From Oscillospiraceae bacterium (lineage in GTDB: Bacteria > Bacillota > Clostridia > Oscillospirales > Oscillospiraceae): a stretch of 64,000 bases of DNA. The notes under the pieces were generated by a model. The model was not told the origin of the DNA and searched no databases. It saw only the letters and a list, made by a program, of their open reading frames with translations. The stretch is from positions 39,125-103,124 of the forward strand of contig JAGPMA010000002.1 in assembly GCA_018053145.1 (NCBI GenBank), written 5' to 3'. Every line of letters starts with the position of its first letter. The first letter of the stretch is position 1. Shown piece by piece: positions 1 through 8,823 of this stretch. The position numbers and the translations under genes are program-made.

Positions 1-74
1 GGATATCCGAACAAATCTGTAACGCCTTGCTCAATTAAAACTTCAACGATTATTTCTGCTCCTGTCAGTTTCAA
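1..74 (-). CDS. ilvB: Acetolactate synthase large subunit, N-terminal fragment (partial)
   Basis: The first 24 codons of a gene leaving the window on the left. The translation begins MKLTGAEIIVEVLIEQGVTD and continues LFGYP, the usual N-terminus of the ThDP-dependent acetolactate synthase catalytic subunit, which makes the first common intermediate of valine, leucine and isoleucine synthesis. The start is TTG at 74, eight bases after an AGGAGG. The nearby ATG in another frame stops after 12 codons. A T-box leader lies directly upstream, which supports a branched-chain amino acid role. Only the N-terminus is visible, so another ThDP enzyme of the same family cannot be fully excluded. Confidence 0.8.
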   Translation of the reverse strand, partial: MKLTGAEIIVEVLIEQGVTDLFGY

Positions 75-139
75 AGCTCATTCCTCCTACATATATGATG
101 GTGTACACTTTACTTATCTAACGATTTAAAGTGGGGGCG

Positions 140-460
140 CTTAAGGGTATACAAAAAGCCCCTGTCTCTTTCCTATGAATATCAAGAGACAAAGGCAAAT
201 ATCCTCTGCGGTACCACTCTTATTGCTCTTATAAAGCCCTGCACTGCCTAATAAGAACCACTCTATGACGTCCAATGAACGTCTGACGCTATAACGGGCG
301 TTTACCGTTTTCACTTACACAGACTAAAAACTGTCCTTCAGCAAACTGCTCCGGGACGACCTTCTTCCATAACCACGGCGCTGTCTTTCACCATTTGACA
401 GCTCTCTGAAGCCTGTTTTCGGAATACTCTTTCCCATCAAAGCATTTGAAATATTTTATT
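140..460 (-). ncRNA. T-box leader of ilvB
   Basis: Read on the minus strand, it has a Stem I region with AGAGAG and GGTGAAAG-type distal motifs (about 400-360), the T-box antiterminator sequence AGAGTGGTACCGCAG (208-222), and a terminator hairpin (196-155) pairing GTCTCTT with AAGAGAC and ending in a T run. Uncharged tRNA binding should favour antitermination and ilvB expression. The specifier loop reads GAAGGTCG. By the GAA-codon-purine layout I cannot decide between GGU and the more sensible GUC (Val). Confidence 0.85.
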
Positions 461-466
461 ATTTTG

Positions 467-496
467 ATGATACATCACAAAAACGCATCTTGTCAA
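467..496 (-). promoter_or_regulatory. Sigma-A promoter of the ilvB T-box transcript
   Basis: TTGACA (496-491) and TATCAT (472-467) are separated by 18 bases on the minus strand, just upstream of Stem I of the T-box. Confidence 0.6.
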
Positions 497-658
497 CTGT
501 TTATTTTTCTAAAAAACTATTACATGAACAAATGTTTTATATTCATTATTGCGGTTATTCACATGGAGTTTAAGGCGTAACTAGCAAATATTGGCGTAAG
601 AATTGCTTTTGGTGCAAAGCTCTTGAAAAATTAATTTGTCTTTTTCACGCATTCGCTC

Positions 659-687
659 TTGACAAATGGGCAGATTTCGTGTAGGCT
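659..687 (+). promoter_or_regulatory. Sigma-A promoter of the leuACDB transcript
   Basis: A perfect TTGACA (659-664), a 17-base spacer and TAGGCT (682-687). It places the transcript start near 694, at the base of the T-box Stem I. Confidence 0.65.
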
Positions 688-693
688 TTAGCA

Positions 694-965
694 CAATAAA
701 GCAAATGCAGTGACAGGGACAAAGCCTATCTCTTACATTCAGAGAGCCGTTGTTTGGTGCGAAACGGTATGTATCGAAAAGGCGAACTCACCCTTGAGCA
801 GTCAGCTGAAAGCCGCAAGGCCGTAGGTGTGAACGGGTTTCCTCACCGTTACCAAAGAGGCAATATTTCTTTGTGAGATGTTGAAAGCGGACAGTTTACT
901 GTCAATTGGAGTGGTACCGCGGAGTTTGTTGCTTCGTCTTCTATGGAAGACGGGGCTTTTTTGTA
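694..965 (+). ncRNA. Leucine-specific T-box leader of leuACDB
   Basis: Stem I carries AGAGAG (about 741) and GGTGCGAAAC (about 756). The specifier loop reads GAA-CTC-A (about 785), giving CUC (Leu) as specifier. The T-box GGAGTGGTACCGCGG lies at 908-922. The terminator pairs CGTCTTC with GAAGACG (934-951), followed by a T run to about 963. Low leucyl-tRNA charging should allow read-through into leuA. Confidence 0.9.
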
Positions 966-1003
966 TTTATTTTCGTTAAACGACATGAGAAGGAGCAAGA
1001 TAC

Positions 1004-2509
1004 ATGAGACGAATTAAGGTGTTCGACACAACCTTACGCGACGGCGAGCAATCCCCCGGCTGCAGCATGAACCTTTCCGAAAAGCTGCAGATGGCGCGGG
1101 CTCTCGACGCGTTGGGTGTTGATATTATAGAGGCCGGTTTTGCAATCGCCTCTCCGGAGGATTTTAAAAGCGTTGAAGCTATAGCCCAAACCGTACAGAA
1201 CTGTAAAGTGGCCAGTCTCGCCCGCTGCACACCGGGAGATATTGATGCCGCATGGAATGCCGTTAAATGCGCGAAGTACCCGCGTATTCACGTGTTTCTT
1301 GCAACCAGTGACATACACATGGAATATAAGCTGAAAATGACCCGTGAACAGGTTCTTGAGAGCATTGCTAAGCATGTTTCTTATGCAAAGGCATATTGTG
1401 AGGACATTGAATTCTCATGCGAGGACGCCTCCCGCTCGGAATGGGCGTTTCTCGTCAAGTGCTGCGAAACAGCAATCAAAGCCGGAGCAACCGTACTGAA
1501 CATTCCCGACACGGTAGGTTATTCCTCTCCGCAGGAGATGTTTGATCTCATCACTTATCTGCGTGAGAACACTCAGGGCATTGAAAACGTTGACATTTCG
1601 GCACATTGTCACGATGACCTCGGCATGGGAGTGGCAAATTCACTGGCATGTCTGAGCGCCGGTGCATCACAGGTTGAATGCACAGTTAACGGCATCGGTG
1701 AACGTGCGGGCAACTCAAGCCTAGAGGAGATAGCAATGGCCCTCAAAACCCGACGTGATTATTTTCAAATGGAATGCGGCATAAAAACGCAACAAATATA
1801 CAAAACGAGCAAGCTGCTGTCCTCCATTACGGGTGTACCTATCTCGCCAAGTAAGTCAATCGTGGGTGCAAATGCTTTTGCGCACGAGAGCGGAATACAC
1901 CAGCACGGTGTCATTGCAAACGCTCTGACGTATGAAATCATGCGGCCCGAAGATGTTGGTATTCCACAGAATGTCATGGTTTTGGGGAAGCACAGCGGAA
2001 AACACGCTCTGCGTGACCGTCTTGTTCAGCTTGGCTATGAGGTGTCAAAGGAAGAGCTTGACGATATGTTCGTCCGCTTTAAGGCACTTGCAGACAAGAA
2101 AAAGAACCTCACCGACCACGATATCGAAGCGCTTGCGCTTTCGAATGCTCATGCTGTTACCGCCACCTATGAGCTCATGAGTCACGTGGTAAGCACAGGC
2201 AAGGATATTACCAATATTGCCTGCGTAAAGATAAAAAAGCATGACGAAACCATTGAAGAAGTTGCAATCGGCTCAGGTCCTATTGACGCTTCCTTCAAGG
2301 CCGTAGATAAAATTACGGGGCTTGACATTACGCTTGAAAACTTCAGTCTAAACGCTGTTACGGACGGCGAGGACGCCATGGGAGAGGCTGTTGTTAAGCT
2401 GCGCTACGGCAAGGATCTATACACGGGCTGCGGATTATCGACCGATGTTATCGAATCATCCATCAAGGCTTACATCAACGGTATTAACAAAATCGTCGGC
2501 GCGAAATAA
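1004..2509 (+). CDS. leuA: 2-isopropylmalate synthase
   Basis: Condenses acetyl-CoA with 2-oxoisovalerate, the committed step of leucine synthesis, in the cytosol. The 501 residues have the usual layout: an HMGL-type TIM barrel with the DTTLRDGEQSPG motif at 8-19 (metal ligand Asp13), the HCHDD motif at 201-205, NGIGERAGN near 235-245, and a C-terminal LeuA allosteric domain from about 375. The start ATG follows GAGAAGGAG at a good distance. It is the first gene of leuACDB behind a CUC-specifier T-box, so leucine charging controls transcription; feedback by leucine through the C-terminal domain is expected from the family. Homocitrate or citramalate synthase are alternatives by fold, but the operon settles the call. 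Confidence 0.96.
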   Translation: MRRIKVFDTTLRDGEQSPGCSMNLSEKLQMARALDALGVDIIEAGFAIASPEDFKSVEAIAQTVQNCKVASLARCTPGDIDAAWNAVKCAKYPRIHVFLATSDIHMEYKLKMTREQVLESIAKHVSYAKAYCEDIEFSCEDASRSEWAFLVKCCETAIKAGATVLNIPDTVGYSSPQEMFDLITYLRENTQGIENVDISAHCHDDLGMGVANSLACLSAGASQVECTVNGIGERAGNSSLEEIAMALKTRRDYFQMECGIKTQQIYKTSKLLSSITGVPISPSKSIVGANAFAHESGIHQHGVIANALTYEIMRPEDVGIPQNVMVLGKHSGKHALRDRLVQLGYEVSKEELDDMFVRFKALADKKKNLTDHDIEALALSNAHAVTATYELMSHVVSTGKDITNIACVKIKKHDETIEEVAIGSGPIDASFKAVDKITGLDITLENFSLNAVTDGEDAMGEAVVKLRYGKDLYTGCGLSTDVIESSIKAYINGINKIVGAK

Positions 2510-2560
2510 CAAATCAACCCTTAAAACACTTGAGCACAAGCTCCGAAAGGAATGACAATT

Positions 2561-3829
2561 ATGGGAATGACAATTACACAAAAAATCCTTGCCGCGCACG
2601 CGGGACTGCAAAGCGTGACGGCAGGACAGCTGATAAAAGCAAAGCTCGACCTCGTTTTGGGCAATGATATAACAGCTCCTGTTGCGATAAATGAGTTTGA
2701 GAAGGCGGGCTTCGAGAATGTTTCAAATGACACTCGTATAACCCTTGTTATGGACCATTTTGCCCCAAACAAAGACATCAAGGCGGCAGAGAGCTGTAAA
2801 AAATGCCGTGGCTTTGCAAAGCGCTTTGACCTTGAGCACTTTTACGATGTGGGCGAAATGGGCGTTGAGCACGCTCTCATTCCCGAAAAAGGGCTGATTG
2901 CCCCAGGCGAAGCCGCAATCGGAGCGGACAGCCACACCTGCACCTATGGCGCGCTCGGCGCATTTTCCACAGGCGTCGGCTCAACCGACATGGCGGCAGC
3001 CATGGCAACAGGCGAAACTTGGTTTAAGGTTCCTTCCGCCATCAAGGTCAACCTAATGGGCAAAATGAGCAGGTGGGTCAGCGGAAAGGACATTATTCTG
3101 CACCTTATCGGAATGATAGGCGTGGACGGAGCTTTATATCAGTCGCTGGAGTTTTCGGGCGAGGGACTTTGCAATCTGACCATGAGTGACAGACTTACAA
3201 TGTCCAATATGGCGATTGAAGCCGGCGCAAAAAACGGTATATTCGCTGTCGACGAGGTTACGCGCAAATATATGGAGGGTCGATGCGAGCGCAGTTGGAC
3301 AGCTTATGAGGCTGATGCGGACGCGGAATATTCTCGTGTAATCAACCTTAACCTTGCAGAGATTCCCTGTACCGTTGCATGGCCTCACCTGCCGGAAAAG
3401 ACGCATCCCGCGACAGAGGGTCGTGACATTGAAATCGATCAGGTAGTTATCGGCTCCTGCACCAACGGTAATATCGAGGACATGGCAGCGGCAGCGGAAA
3501 TACTCAAGGGTAGGCATATTAAGAAGGGGCTGCGCGGAATCGTTATTCCCGCTACACCGAAGATTTATATGGAGTGCTTCGAGCGCGGCTACACGAAAAT
3601 TTTTGTTGATGCCGGCTGTATTGTTTCCACTCCAACCTGTGGGCCCTGCCTTGGCGGTCACATGGGCATTCTCGCCGCAGGCGAGAGAGCGGTAGCCACA
3701 ACCAACCGCAACTTCGTAGGACGCATGGGACACGTTGAAAGCGAGGTCTACCTTGCTTCTCCCGCCGTTGCCGCCGCAAGCGCGATTACGGGATATATTA
3801 GCCATCCGCAGGAGGTAATAACTGAATGA
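2561..3829 (+). CDS. leuC: 3-isopropylmalate dehydratase large subunit
   Basis: The aconitase-family catalytic subunit that, with LeuD, isomerises 2- to 3-isopropylmalate using a [4Fe-4S] cluster. The sequence shows the cluster motifs GSCTNG (about residue 300) and TCGPCLGG (about 360, Cys-x2-Cys), and the ADSHTCTYG block around 130. It is about 422 residues, normal for the clostridial LeuC type. An upstream in-frame ATG at 2552 sits almost on the Shine-Dalgarno (AAAGGA). ATG 2561, about ten bases downstream of it, is the better start. The end overlaps leuD by four bases (ATGA), indicating coupled translation of the two subunits. Confidence 0.95.
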   Translation: MGMTITQKILAAHAGLQSVTAGQLIKAKLDLVLGNDITAPVAINEFEKAGFENVSNDTRITLVMDHFAPNKDIKAAESCKKCRGFAKRFDLEHFYDVGEMGVEHALIPEKGLIAPGEAAIGADSHTCTYGALGAFSTGVGSTDMAAAMATGETWFKVPSAIKVNLMGKMSRWVSGKDIILHLIGMIGVDGALYQSLEFSGEGLCNLTMSDRLTMSNMAIEAGAKNGIFAVDEVTRKYMEGRCERSWTAYEADADAEYSRVINLNLAEIPCTVAWPHLPEKTHPATEGRDIEIDQVVIGSCTNGNIEDMAAAAEILKGRHIKKGLRGIVIPATPKIYMECFERGYTKIFVDAGCIVSTPTCGPCLGGHMGILAAGERAVATTNRNFVGRMGHVESEVYLASPAVAAASAITGYISHPQEVITE

Positions 3830-4317
3830 ATGCACACGGAAACGCTATAAAATATGGCAACCACATTGATACGGACGTTATAATTCCCGCTCGTTACCTT
3901 GCCACGCAAAACCACAAGGAGCTTGCCTCCCACTGTATGGAGGACATCGACAAAACCTTCATCGGCAGGGTCAAAGAGGGTGACATTATGGTCGCCGGCG
4001 TGAATTTTGGCTGCGGTTCCTCGCGTGAGCACGCCCCCATCGCGATTAAGGCAAGCGGTATTTCCTGCGTTATCGCAAAGAGCTTCGCGCGGATTTTCTA
4101 TCGTAACGCGATAAATATCGGTCTTGCAATCCTTGAATGTGAAGAAGCAAGCGAAAAGATTTCCGAAGGCGACGAGGTTAAAATCGATTTTGACTCGGGT
4201 ATCATCACGAACGTTACAAAAGATGAAAGCTATCAGGCACAGCCCTTTCCCGATTTCATCAAGGATATGATAACAAAGGGCGGTCTAATGGCATCGATTG
4301 CCGGAGGTTCGAAATGA
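3826..4317 (+). CDS. leuD: 3-isopropylmalate dehydratase small subunit
   Basis: The swivel-domain subunit that completes the LeuC active site. The 163-residue length and the segments [15 protein letters not shown] (about 9-23) and [12 protein letters not shown] (about 64-75) are diagnostic for LeuD. The start overlaps the leuC stop by four bases, and the stop overlaps the leuB start by four bases, so leuC, leuD and leuB form a tightly coupled translational unit. Homoaconitase small subunit is the only close alternative and does not fit the operon. Confidence 0.95.
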   Translation: MNAHGNAIKYGNHIDTDVIIPARYLATQNHKELASHCMEDIDKTFIGRVKEGDIMVAGVNFGCGSSREHAPIAIKASGISCVIAKSFARIFYRNAINIGLAILECEEASEKISEGDEVKIDFDSGIITNVTKDESYQAQPFPDFIKDMITKGGLMASIAGGSK

Positions 4318-5384
4318 CGAAAAATATTGCAATTATCCGCGGCGACGGAATTGGCCCCGAAATAATGGCAGAGGCCATATCGGTGCTTGATAAGGTTGCT
4401 ATAAGATTTGGCCATACCTTTAACTATACGGAAGCGCCGATGGGAGGCGAAGCTATCGATAAATTCGACGACCCTCTGCCGCAGTCAAGCCTTGACAGCT
4501 GCCTTAAATCCGACAGCGTTCTGCTTTCCGCAGTCGGCGGACCTAAATGGGACGATGTTCCGAAGGAAAAGCGTCCCGAGCGCGGACTTCTGCGTCTTCG
4601 CGCCGGAATGGAGCTTTATGCTAACATCCGTCCTGCGACACTCTTTGATGAGCTTCGCGACGCAAGCCCCCTCAAACCCTCAATTGTAGACAAGGGCATC
4701 GATTTTGTCGTGGTGCGTGAGCTAATCGGCGGAGCTTACTTTGGCGAGCACAAAACAGAGCAGTGCAACGGCGAGGCTTATGCCCAGGACATCATGGGGT
4801 ATTCCGAGCACGAGATTGAGCGCATTGCTCATGTTGCCTTTCAAACCGCCCAAAAACGCCGCAAAACAGTCTGTTCAGTCGACAAGGCTAATGTCCTTGA
4901 CAGCTCCAAGCTCTGGCGCAGGGTTGTGAATAAAGTTGCTGAAAGTTATCCTGATGTGACACTTTCGCATATGTATGTCGACAATTGCGCGATGCAGCTT
5001 GTGCGCAATCCCGCTCAGTTTGATGTTATCGTAACAGAAAACCTCTTTGGTGACATTCTTTCCGATGAGGCAAGCATGATAACTGGTTCAATCGGCATGA
5101 TACCTTCATCAAGTCTTGGTACGGGTACACGCGGACTTTATGAGCCGATTCACGGAAGCGCTCCCGACATAGCCGGAAGAAACGCCGCAAACCCCATAGG
5201 CATGATACTTTCGGCGGCGATGATGCTGCGCTATTCCTTTGACATGCCCAAGGAAGCGGACACAATCGAAAAAGCAGTGGACACAGTTTTAAAATCCGGC
5301 TTCCGCACAGGCGATACCATGAGCGAGGGGAAAAAGTGCCTCGGCTGTCATGAAACCGGCGAGGCAATATGCGCTAATATATAG
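4314..5384 (+). CDS. leuB: 3-isopropylmalate dehydrogenase
   Basis: Oxidatively decarboxylates 3-isopropylmalate with NAD+ to give 2-oxoisocaproate. Visible features are the N-terminal [10 protein letters not shown] (residues 8-17), the RxxxE.YANIRP substrate loop near 100, the metal-binding [12 protein letters not shown] block near 240, and the [14 protein letters not shown] motif near 280 that selects NAD+. The 356-residue length is standard. It is the last gene of the leucine operon. No convincing intrinsic terminator follows before the nadB promoter 70 bases downstream. Confidence 0.95.
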   Translation: MTKNIAIIRGDGIGPEIMAEAISVLDKVAIRFGHTFNYTEAPMGGEAIDKFDDPLPQSSLDSCLKSDSVLLSAVGGPKWDDVPKEKRPERGLLRLRAGMELYANIRPATLFDELRDASPLKPSIVDKGIDFVVVRELIGGAYFGEHKTEQCNGEAYAQDIMGYSEHEIERIAHVAFQTAQKRRKTVCSVDKANVLDSSKLWRRVVNKVAESYPDVTLSHMYVDNCAMQLVRNPAQFDVIVTENLFGDILSDEASMITGSIGMIPSSSLGTGTRGLYEPIHGSAPDIAGRNAANPIGMILSAAMMLRYSFDMPKEADTIEKAVDTVLKSGFRTGDTMSEGKKCLGCHETGEAICANI

Positions 5385-5451
5385 CATTTATATTATGTCA
5401 GGGCAAGCTGTGGATTTATTAATTGCGAACAAAATAACAATCAAATATATG

Positions 5452-5492
5452 TTGAAAAAGTACTGTGATGTGTTACAATAAACATTACAGTA
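5452..5492 (+). promoter_or_regulatory. nadBC promoter with overlapping palindromic operator
   Basis: TTGAAA (5452-5457), a 16-base spacer and TACAAT (5474-5479). An inverted repeat, TACTGTGATGT (5461-5471) and ACATTACAGTA (5482-5492), matches at 10 of 11 positions with centres about 21 bases apart, and it brackets the -10 box. A repressor dimer bound here would block RNA polymerase. A NAD-biosynthesis repressor (NiaR or NrtR type) is an inference from the target gene only. Confidence 0.6.
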
Positions 5493-5510
5493 TTTTTTGT
5501 GAGGCCTGCT

Positions 5511-7052
5511 ATGAGATTTGCAACCGACGAGTTTTCGGACATAACATCACATCTGCGTTATGATGTGGTTATAATAGGCGCAGGAATTGCAGGGTTGTAC
5601 ACAGCTTTGCAAATTGACGACAAGCATTCCTGCTGCATTCTGACAAAGGAAGATGCCGAGGTCAGCAACTCTTGGCTTGCTCAGGGCGGAATTGCAGCGG
5701 CGCTTTCTCTTGACGATGCACCGATTTATCATTTTGAAGATACCATGATTGCCGGAGCCGGCCTTTGCGACGAAAACGCAGTGAGGGTGCTGGTTTCTGA
5801 AGGCCCGTCCGATGTTAGAAGGCTTATTGAAATGCAGGTTCCTTTCGACCTTGACAATGAGGGAGACCTTGATATTACGCGAGAGGGCGGTCATAGGCGT
5901 AGAAGAATCGTCCACGCCGGTGGCGATGCCACAGGGCGCGAAACAGTTAAAGCGCTTGCTCACCTCGTTTCACTTCGGCAAAACGTCACCTTTATGCCTC
6001 ATAATTTTTGTGTTGACATTTTAACTGACGAAAACGGAGCAGTGTCAGGCTGTGCAGTGCTCGATGTCACAGACACGCTCTTTATAATCGACACGCCGAA
6101 TGTCGTGCTTGCGACAGGTGGCATCGGCCAGGTATATAAAATCAGCACTAACCCCTCTGTTGCTACGGGCGATGGTTTGGCGGCAGCAGTTCGTGCAGGC
6201 GCTAACTTAAAGGATATGGAGTTTATTCAGTTTCATCCGACAGGGCTTTGGTCGGACAAGCATGAGAACAGAGCTTTTCTTATTTCGGAGGCAGTTCGAG
6301 GCGAGGGTGGGCTTTTGAAAAACGCCGCAGGCGAGCGCTTCATGCTGGGTACCCACGAGCTCAACGAGCTTGCCCCGCGTGATATCGTCGCAAGGGCAAT
6401 CACGAAGGAGCTCATAAGAAGCGGTGAAACTCACGCTTTTATTGACATCACCTCTGAACCTCTCGAATACCTCGAGCATCGTTTCCCCACCATTTTTAAT
6501 GAGTGCTTGAAGCGCGGAATCGATATCAGTACTGCTTGGATACCCGTCTGCCCCGTTCAGCACTACCTTATCGGCGGAATTCAAACAGATCTTGACGCAA
6601 GAACTCGCGTTGATGGACTTTATGCCTGTGGCGAGGCGGCCTCAACCGGAGTCCATGGTGCTAACCGCTTGGCCTCCAATTCAATGCTTGAGTGCCTTGT
6701 TTTTGGCAGACGTGCGGCAGACCATATTAATACTCGTCTTTTATATATGGACAAGCTTGGACCGGCAAAGCTGCCCACTTCCGAAAACAGACCCGTCATT
6801 AAGCGGAATTTTGGTGCAATTAGGATTGAAATTCAACAGCTGATGAACGACAACGGCTGTGTGCTTCGTAACGAGAAAAACATGAAAAGAGCGCTCGCTA
6901 GAATTTCAGAGATTTCAGACGAGCTTATAAACAGCTACTACCCGGGAAGAGAGTATATCGAAACGCTGAACATCGCGACCTTGGCTGTGGACATTCTCAA
7001 GGCAGCTATTCAACGCCGTGAAAGCGTCGGCGCTCACTACAGGGAGGATTAA
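5511..7052 (+). CDS. nadB: L-aspartate oxidase
   Basis: An FAD flavoprotein oxidising L-aspartate to iminoaspartate, the first step of de novo NAD synthesis; in anaerobes fumarate can accept the electrons. It shows the FAD-binding GAGIAGLYTAL near residue 25, QGGIAA near 60, the succinate-dehydrogenase-family FHPTG near 240 and EAVRGEGG near 260, and the C-terminal helical domain. A GTG at 5499 is in frame, but it belongs to the ribosome-binding site (GTGAGG). ATG 5511 is the better start, giving 513 residues. nadC follows four bases after the stop. nadA, the usual third gene, is not in the window. Confidence 0.94.
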   Translation: MRFATDEFSDITSHLRYDVVIIGAGIAGLYTALQIDDKHSCCILTKEDAEVSNSWLAQGGIAAALSLDDAPIYHFEDTMIAGAGLCDENAVRVLVSEGPSDVRRLIEMQVPFDLDNEGDLDITREGGHRRRRIVHAGGDATGRETVKALAHLVSLRQNVTFMPHNFCVDILTDENGAVSGCAVLDVTDTLFIIDTPNVVLATGGIGQVYKISTNPSVATGDGLAAAVRAGANLKDMEFIQFHPTGLWSDKHENRAFLISEAVRGEGGLLKNAAGERFMLGTHELNELAPRDIVARAITKELIRSGETHAFIDITSEPLEYLEHRFPTIFNECLKRGIDISTAWIPVCPVQHYLIGGIQTDLDARTRVDGLYACGEAASTGVHGANRLASNSMLECLVFGRRAADHINTRLLYMDKLGPAKLPTSENRPVIKRNFGAIRIEIQQLMNDNGCVLRNEKNMKRALARISEISDELINSYYPGREYIETLNIATLAVDILKAAIQRRESVGAHYRED

Positions 7053-7056
7053 CGAC

Positions 7057-7890
7057 ATGGACTATATCGGGCTTGACGATTTTTTGTTGAAGGCGCTGAA
7101 AGAGGATGTCGGCACCGGAGATATTACAACAAACTGCTGTATTCCGGCAGAAAACCATTCCGAGGCATATTTTCTTGCCAAGGAGGACGGAGTTATCTGC
7201 GGCATTGAAATCGCTCAGAGGGTTTTTAATCTGGTCGACGAAAGAATAACTCTGATTCCCAAAATAATGGACGGAGCTTTCGTAAAAAGGGGCGATATTA
7301 TCGCCGAGGTTATTGGCCCATCAAGAGGGATTCTGACAGGGGAGCGTGTAGCGCTCAACCTTATGCAGCGCCTTTCCGGAACAGCAACGGCAACCGCAAA
7401 AGCAGTAAGTTCTGTTGCGGGAACTAATGCAAAAATTGTGGACACGAGAAAGTCCACCCCCGGCCTTCGAGTTCTTGAAAAATACGCTGTGCGTGTCGGC
7501 GACGGTCACAATCACCGCTTCAATCTGTCCGATGGCGTTCTCATCAAGGACAATCACATTGCTGCGGCTGGCGGAATTGCCGCAGCTATAGCAGCTGCAC
7601 GAGCTGCTGTTCCTCACGTAATGAAAATTGAAGTTGAAACCGAAACCCTTGACGAGGTCAGTCAAGCTCTTGATGCCGGAGCAGATATCATTATGCTCGA
7701 CAATATGAGCACGGAGCTAATGGCGCAGGCAGTGGCATTAATCGATGGAAAAGCGTTGACCGAGGCCTCCGGAAATATGGGAGAAAAAAACCTCTTGGAG
7801 GTTGCTAAAACAGGTGTTGATTATATTTCCATCGGCGCGTTGACGCACAGTGTTAAATCGCTTGATATTAGCCTGAAATTTCTAAGATAA
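7057..7890 (+). CDS. nadC: Nicotinate-nucleotide pyrophosphorylase (quinolinate phosphoribosyltransferase)
   Basis: Converts quinolinate and PRPP to nicotinate mononucleotide, CO2 and PPi. Family signatures seen are EDVGTGDITT (about 13-22), NLMQRLSGTAT (about 103), DTRKSTPGLR (about 130-139), the VGDGHNHRFNL block (about 148), and the C-terminal VDYISIGALTHS. The start ATG follows AGGGAGG by nine bases, giving 277 residues. An upstream in-frame GTG at 7018 lies inside nadB and lacks such a site. It is co-transcribed with nadB and ends in front of a terminator hairpin. Confidence 0.95.
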   Translation: MDYIGLDDFLLKALKEDVGTGDITTNCCIPAENHSEAYFLAKEDGVICGIEIAQRVFNLVDERITLIPKIMDGAFVKRGDIIAEVIGPSRGILTGERVALNLMQRLSGTATATAKAVSSVAGTNAKIVDTRKSTPGLRVLEKYAVRVGDGHNHRFNLSDGVLIKDNHIAAAGGIAAAIAAARAAVPHVMKIEVETETLDEVSQALDAGADIIMLDNMSTELMAQAVALIDGKALTEASGNMGEKNLLEVAKTGVDYISIGALTHSVKSLDISLKFLR

Positions 7891-7903
7891 AAGTCGCATA
7901 TGA

Positions 7904-7943
7904 AATAGTCGGAGAAGCGTAATAATACGTTTCTCCGACTATT
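7904..7943 (+). terminator. Terminator hairpin after nadBC
   Basis: AATAGTCGGAGAA pairs with TTCTCCGACTATT around a short loop. The T tract after it is weak, so it may be inefficient. Confidence 0.6.
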
Positions 7944-7993
7944 ATTGCATGAAAAAGTTTACAATTTAGATATAAATACTCTATTAAATTCGC

Positions 7994-8021
7994 TTGACTA
8001 AGTGCTTTATCAATTTATAAT
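7994..8021 (+). promoter_or_regulatory. Promoter of the ABC exporter operon
   Basis: TTGACT (7994-7999), a 16-base spacer and a perfect TATAAT (8016-8021). The leader to the first gene is about 90 bases. Confidence 0.6.
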
Positions 8022-8118
8022 AATTGTTAGATATGATATTTAATATTACATCAATGTCTGTGTCAGCAATTTTGACGCAGTATTCGGCGGGATTTGTGCC
8101 CCGTTTAAGGAGAAATAT

Positions 8119-8823
8119 ATGGAAGGCTTCGTTCATTTTGAAAATGTCTGTAAATACTATAAAACTGGCGAGACAACAATTGCTGCCGCCGACAATGTGA
8201 GTTTTGACATTGAAAAGGGCGAGTTTTGTATTATCGTTGGGCCCTCAGGAGCTGGGAAAACCACTGTTTTGAATATGCTTGGTGGGATGGACAGCTGTGA
8301 CAAGGGCATCATCCGACTTGATGGTCAGGAAATCAGCTCTTATTCCTCAAAAAAGCTCACGGCCTATCGTCGACATGATGTGGGTTTCGTTTTTCAGTTC
8401 TATAATCTTGTGCAGAATTTAACCGCTCTGGAAAATGTTGAGCTGGCAGGTGAAATTTGCCGAAATCCTCTGCCGGCAGCAGAAACTCTTGCGAAAGTCG
8501 GTCTCTCAGAGCGGCTTGATAACTTTCCCGCACAGCTTTCCGGTGGTGAACAACAGCGTGTTTCGATAGCTCGTGCGTTGGCGAAAAACCCAAAAATTCT
8601 CCTCTGCGATGAACCGACAGGAGCTTTGGACTATGTAACAGGCAAACAGGTGCTCAAGCTTTTGCAGGACACCTGTCGAAACACGGGTCGAACTGTCATC
8701 GTTATCACCCACAACACGGCGCTTACCGCAATGGCAGACAAAGTTATCCGCGTCAAAAATGGGCAGGTAACTCGTGTCGACATCAACGAAACTCCCATAC
8801 CCGTCGAAAGGATTGAGTGGTAA
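8119..8823 (+). CDS. ABC transporter ATP-binding protein, MacB/LolD type
   Basis: The ATPase of an efflux or mechanotransmission ABC system. In order: Walker [10 protein letters not shown] (about 41-49), a Q-loop in FQFYN (about 93), the ABC signature LSGGEQQR (about 140), Walker [12 protein letters not shown] (about 160), and the H-loop THN (about 196). The DEPTGALD signature and 234-residue length are typical of the subfamily pairing with FtsX-like permeases. The stop overlaps the start of the permease gene (TAATG), so the two are translationally coupled. The exported substrate cannot be told; antimicrobial peptides or lipids are common for the family. Confidence 0.9.
   Translation: MEGFVHFENVCKYYKTGETTIAAADNVSFDIEKGEFCIIVGPSGAGKTTVLNMLGGMDSCDKGIIRLDGQEISSYSSKKLTAYRRHDVGFVFQFYNLVQNLTALENVELAGEICRNPLPAAETLAKVGLSERLDNFPAQLSGGEQQRVSIARALAKNPKILLCDEPTGALDYVTGKQVLKLLQDTCRNTGRTVIVITHNTALTAMADKVIRVKNGQVTRVDINETPIPVERIEW

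Noticed and set aside
3134-3835. 233-codon minus-strand ORF
   Set aside because: Antisense to leuC and without a start site; shadow.
5499-5510. GTG 5499 as nadB start
   Set aside because: This GTG is part of the GTGAGG ribosome-binding site of ATG 5511.
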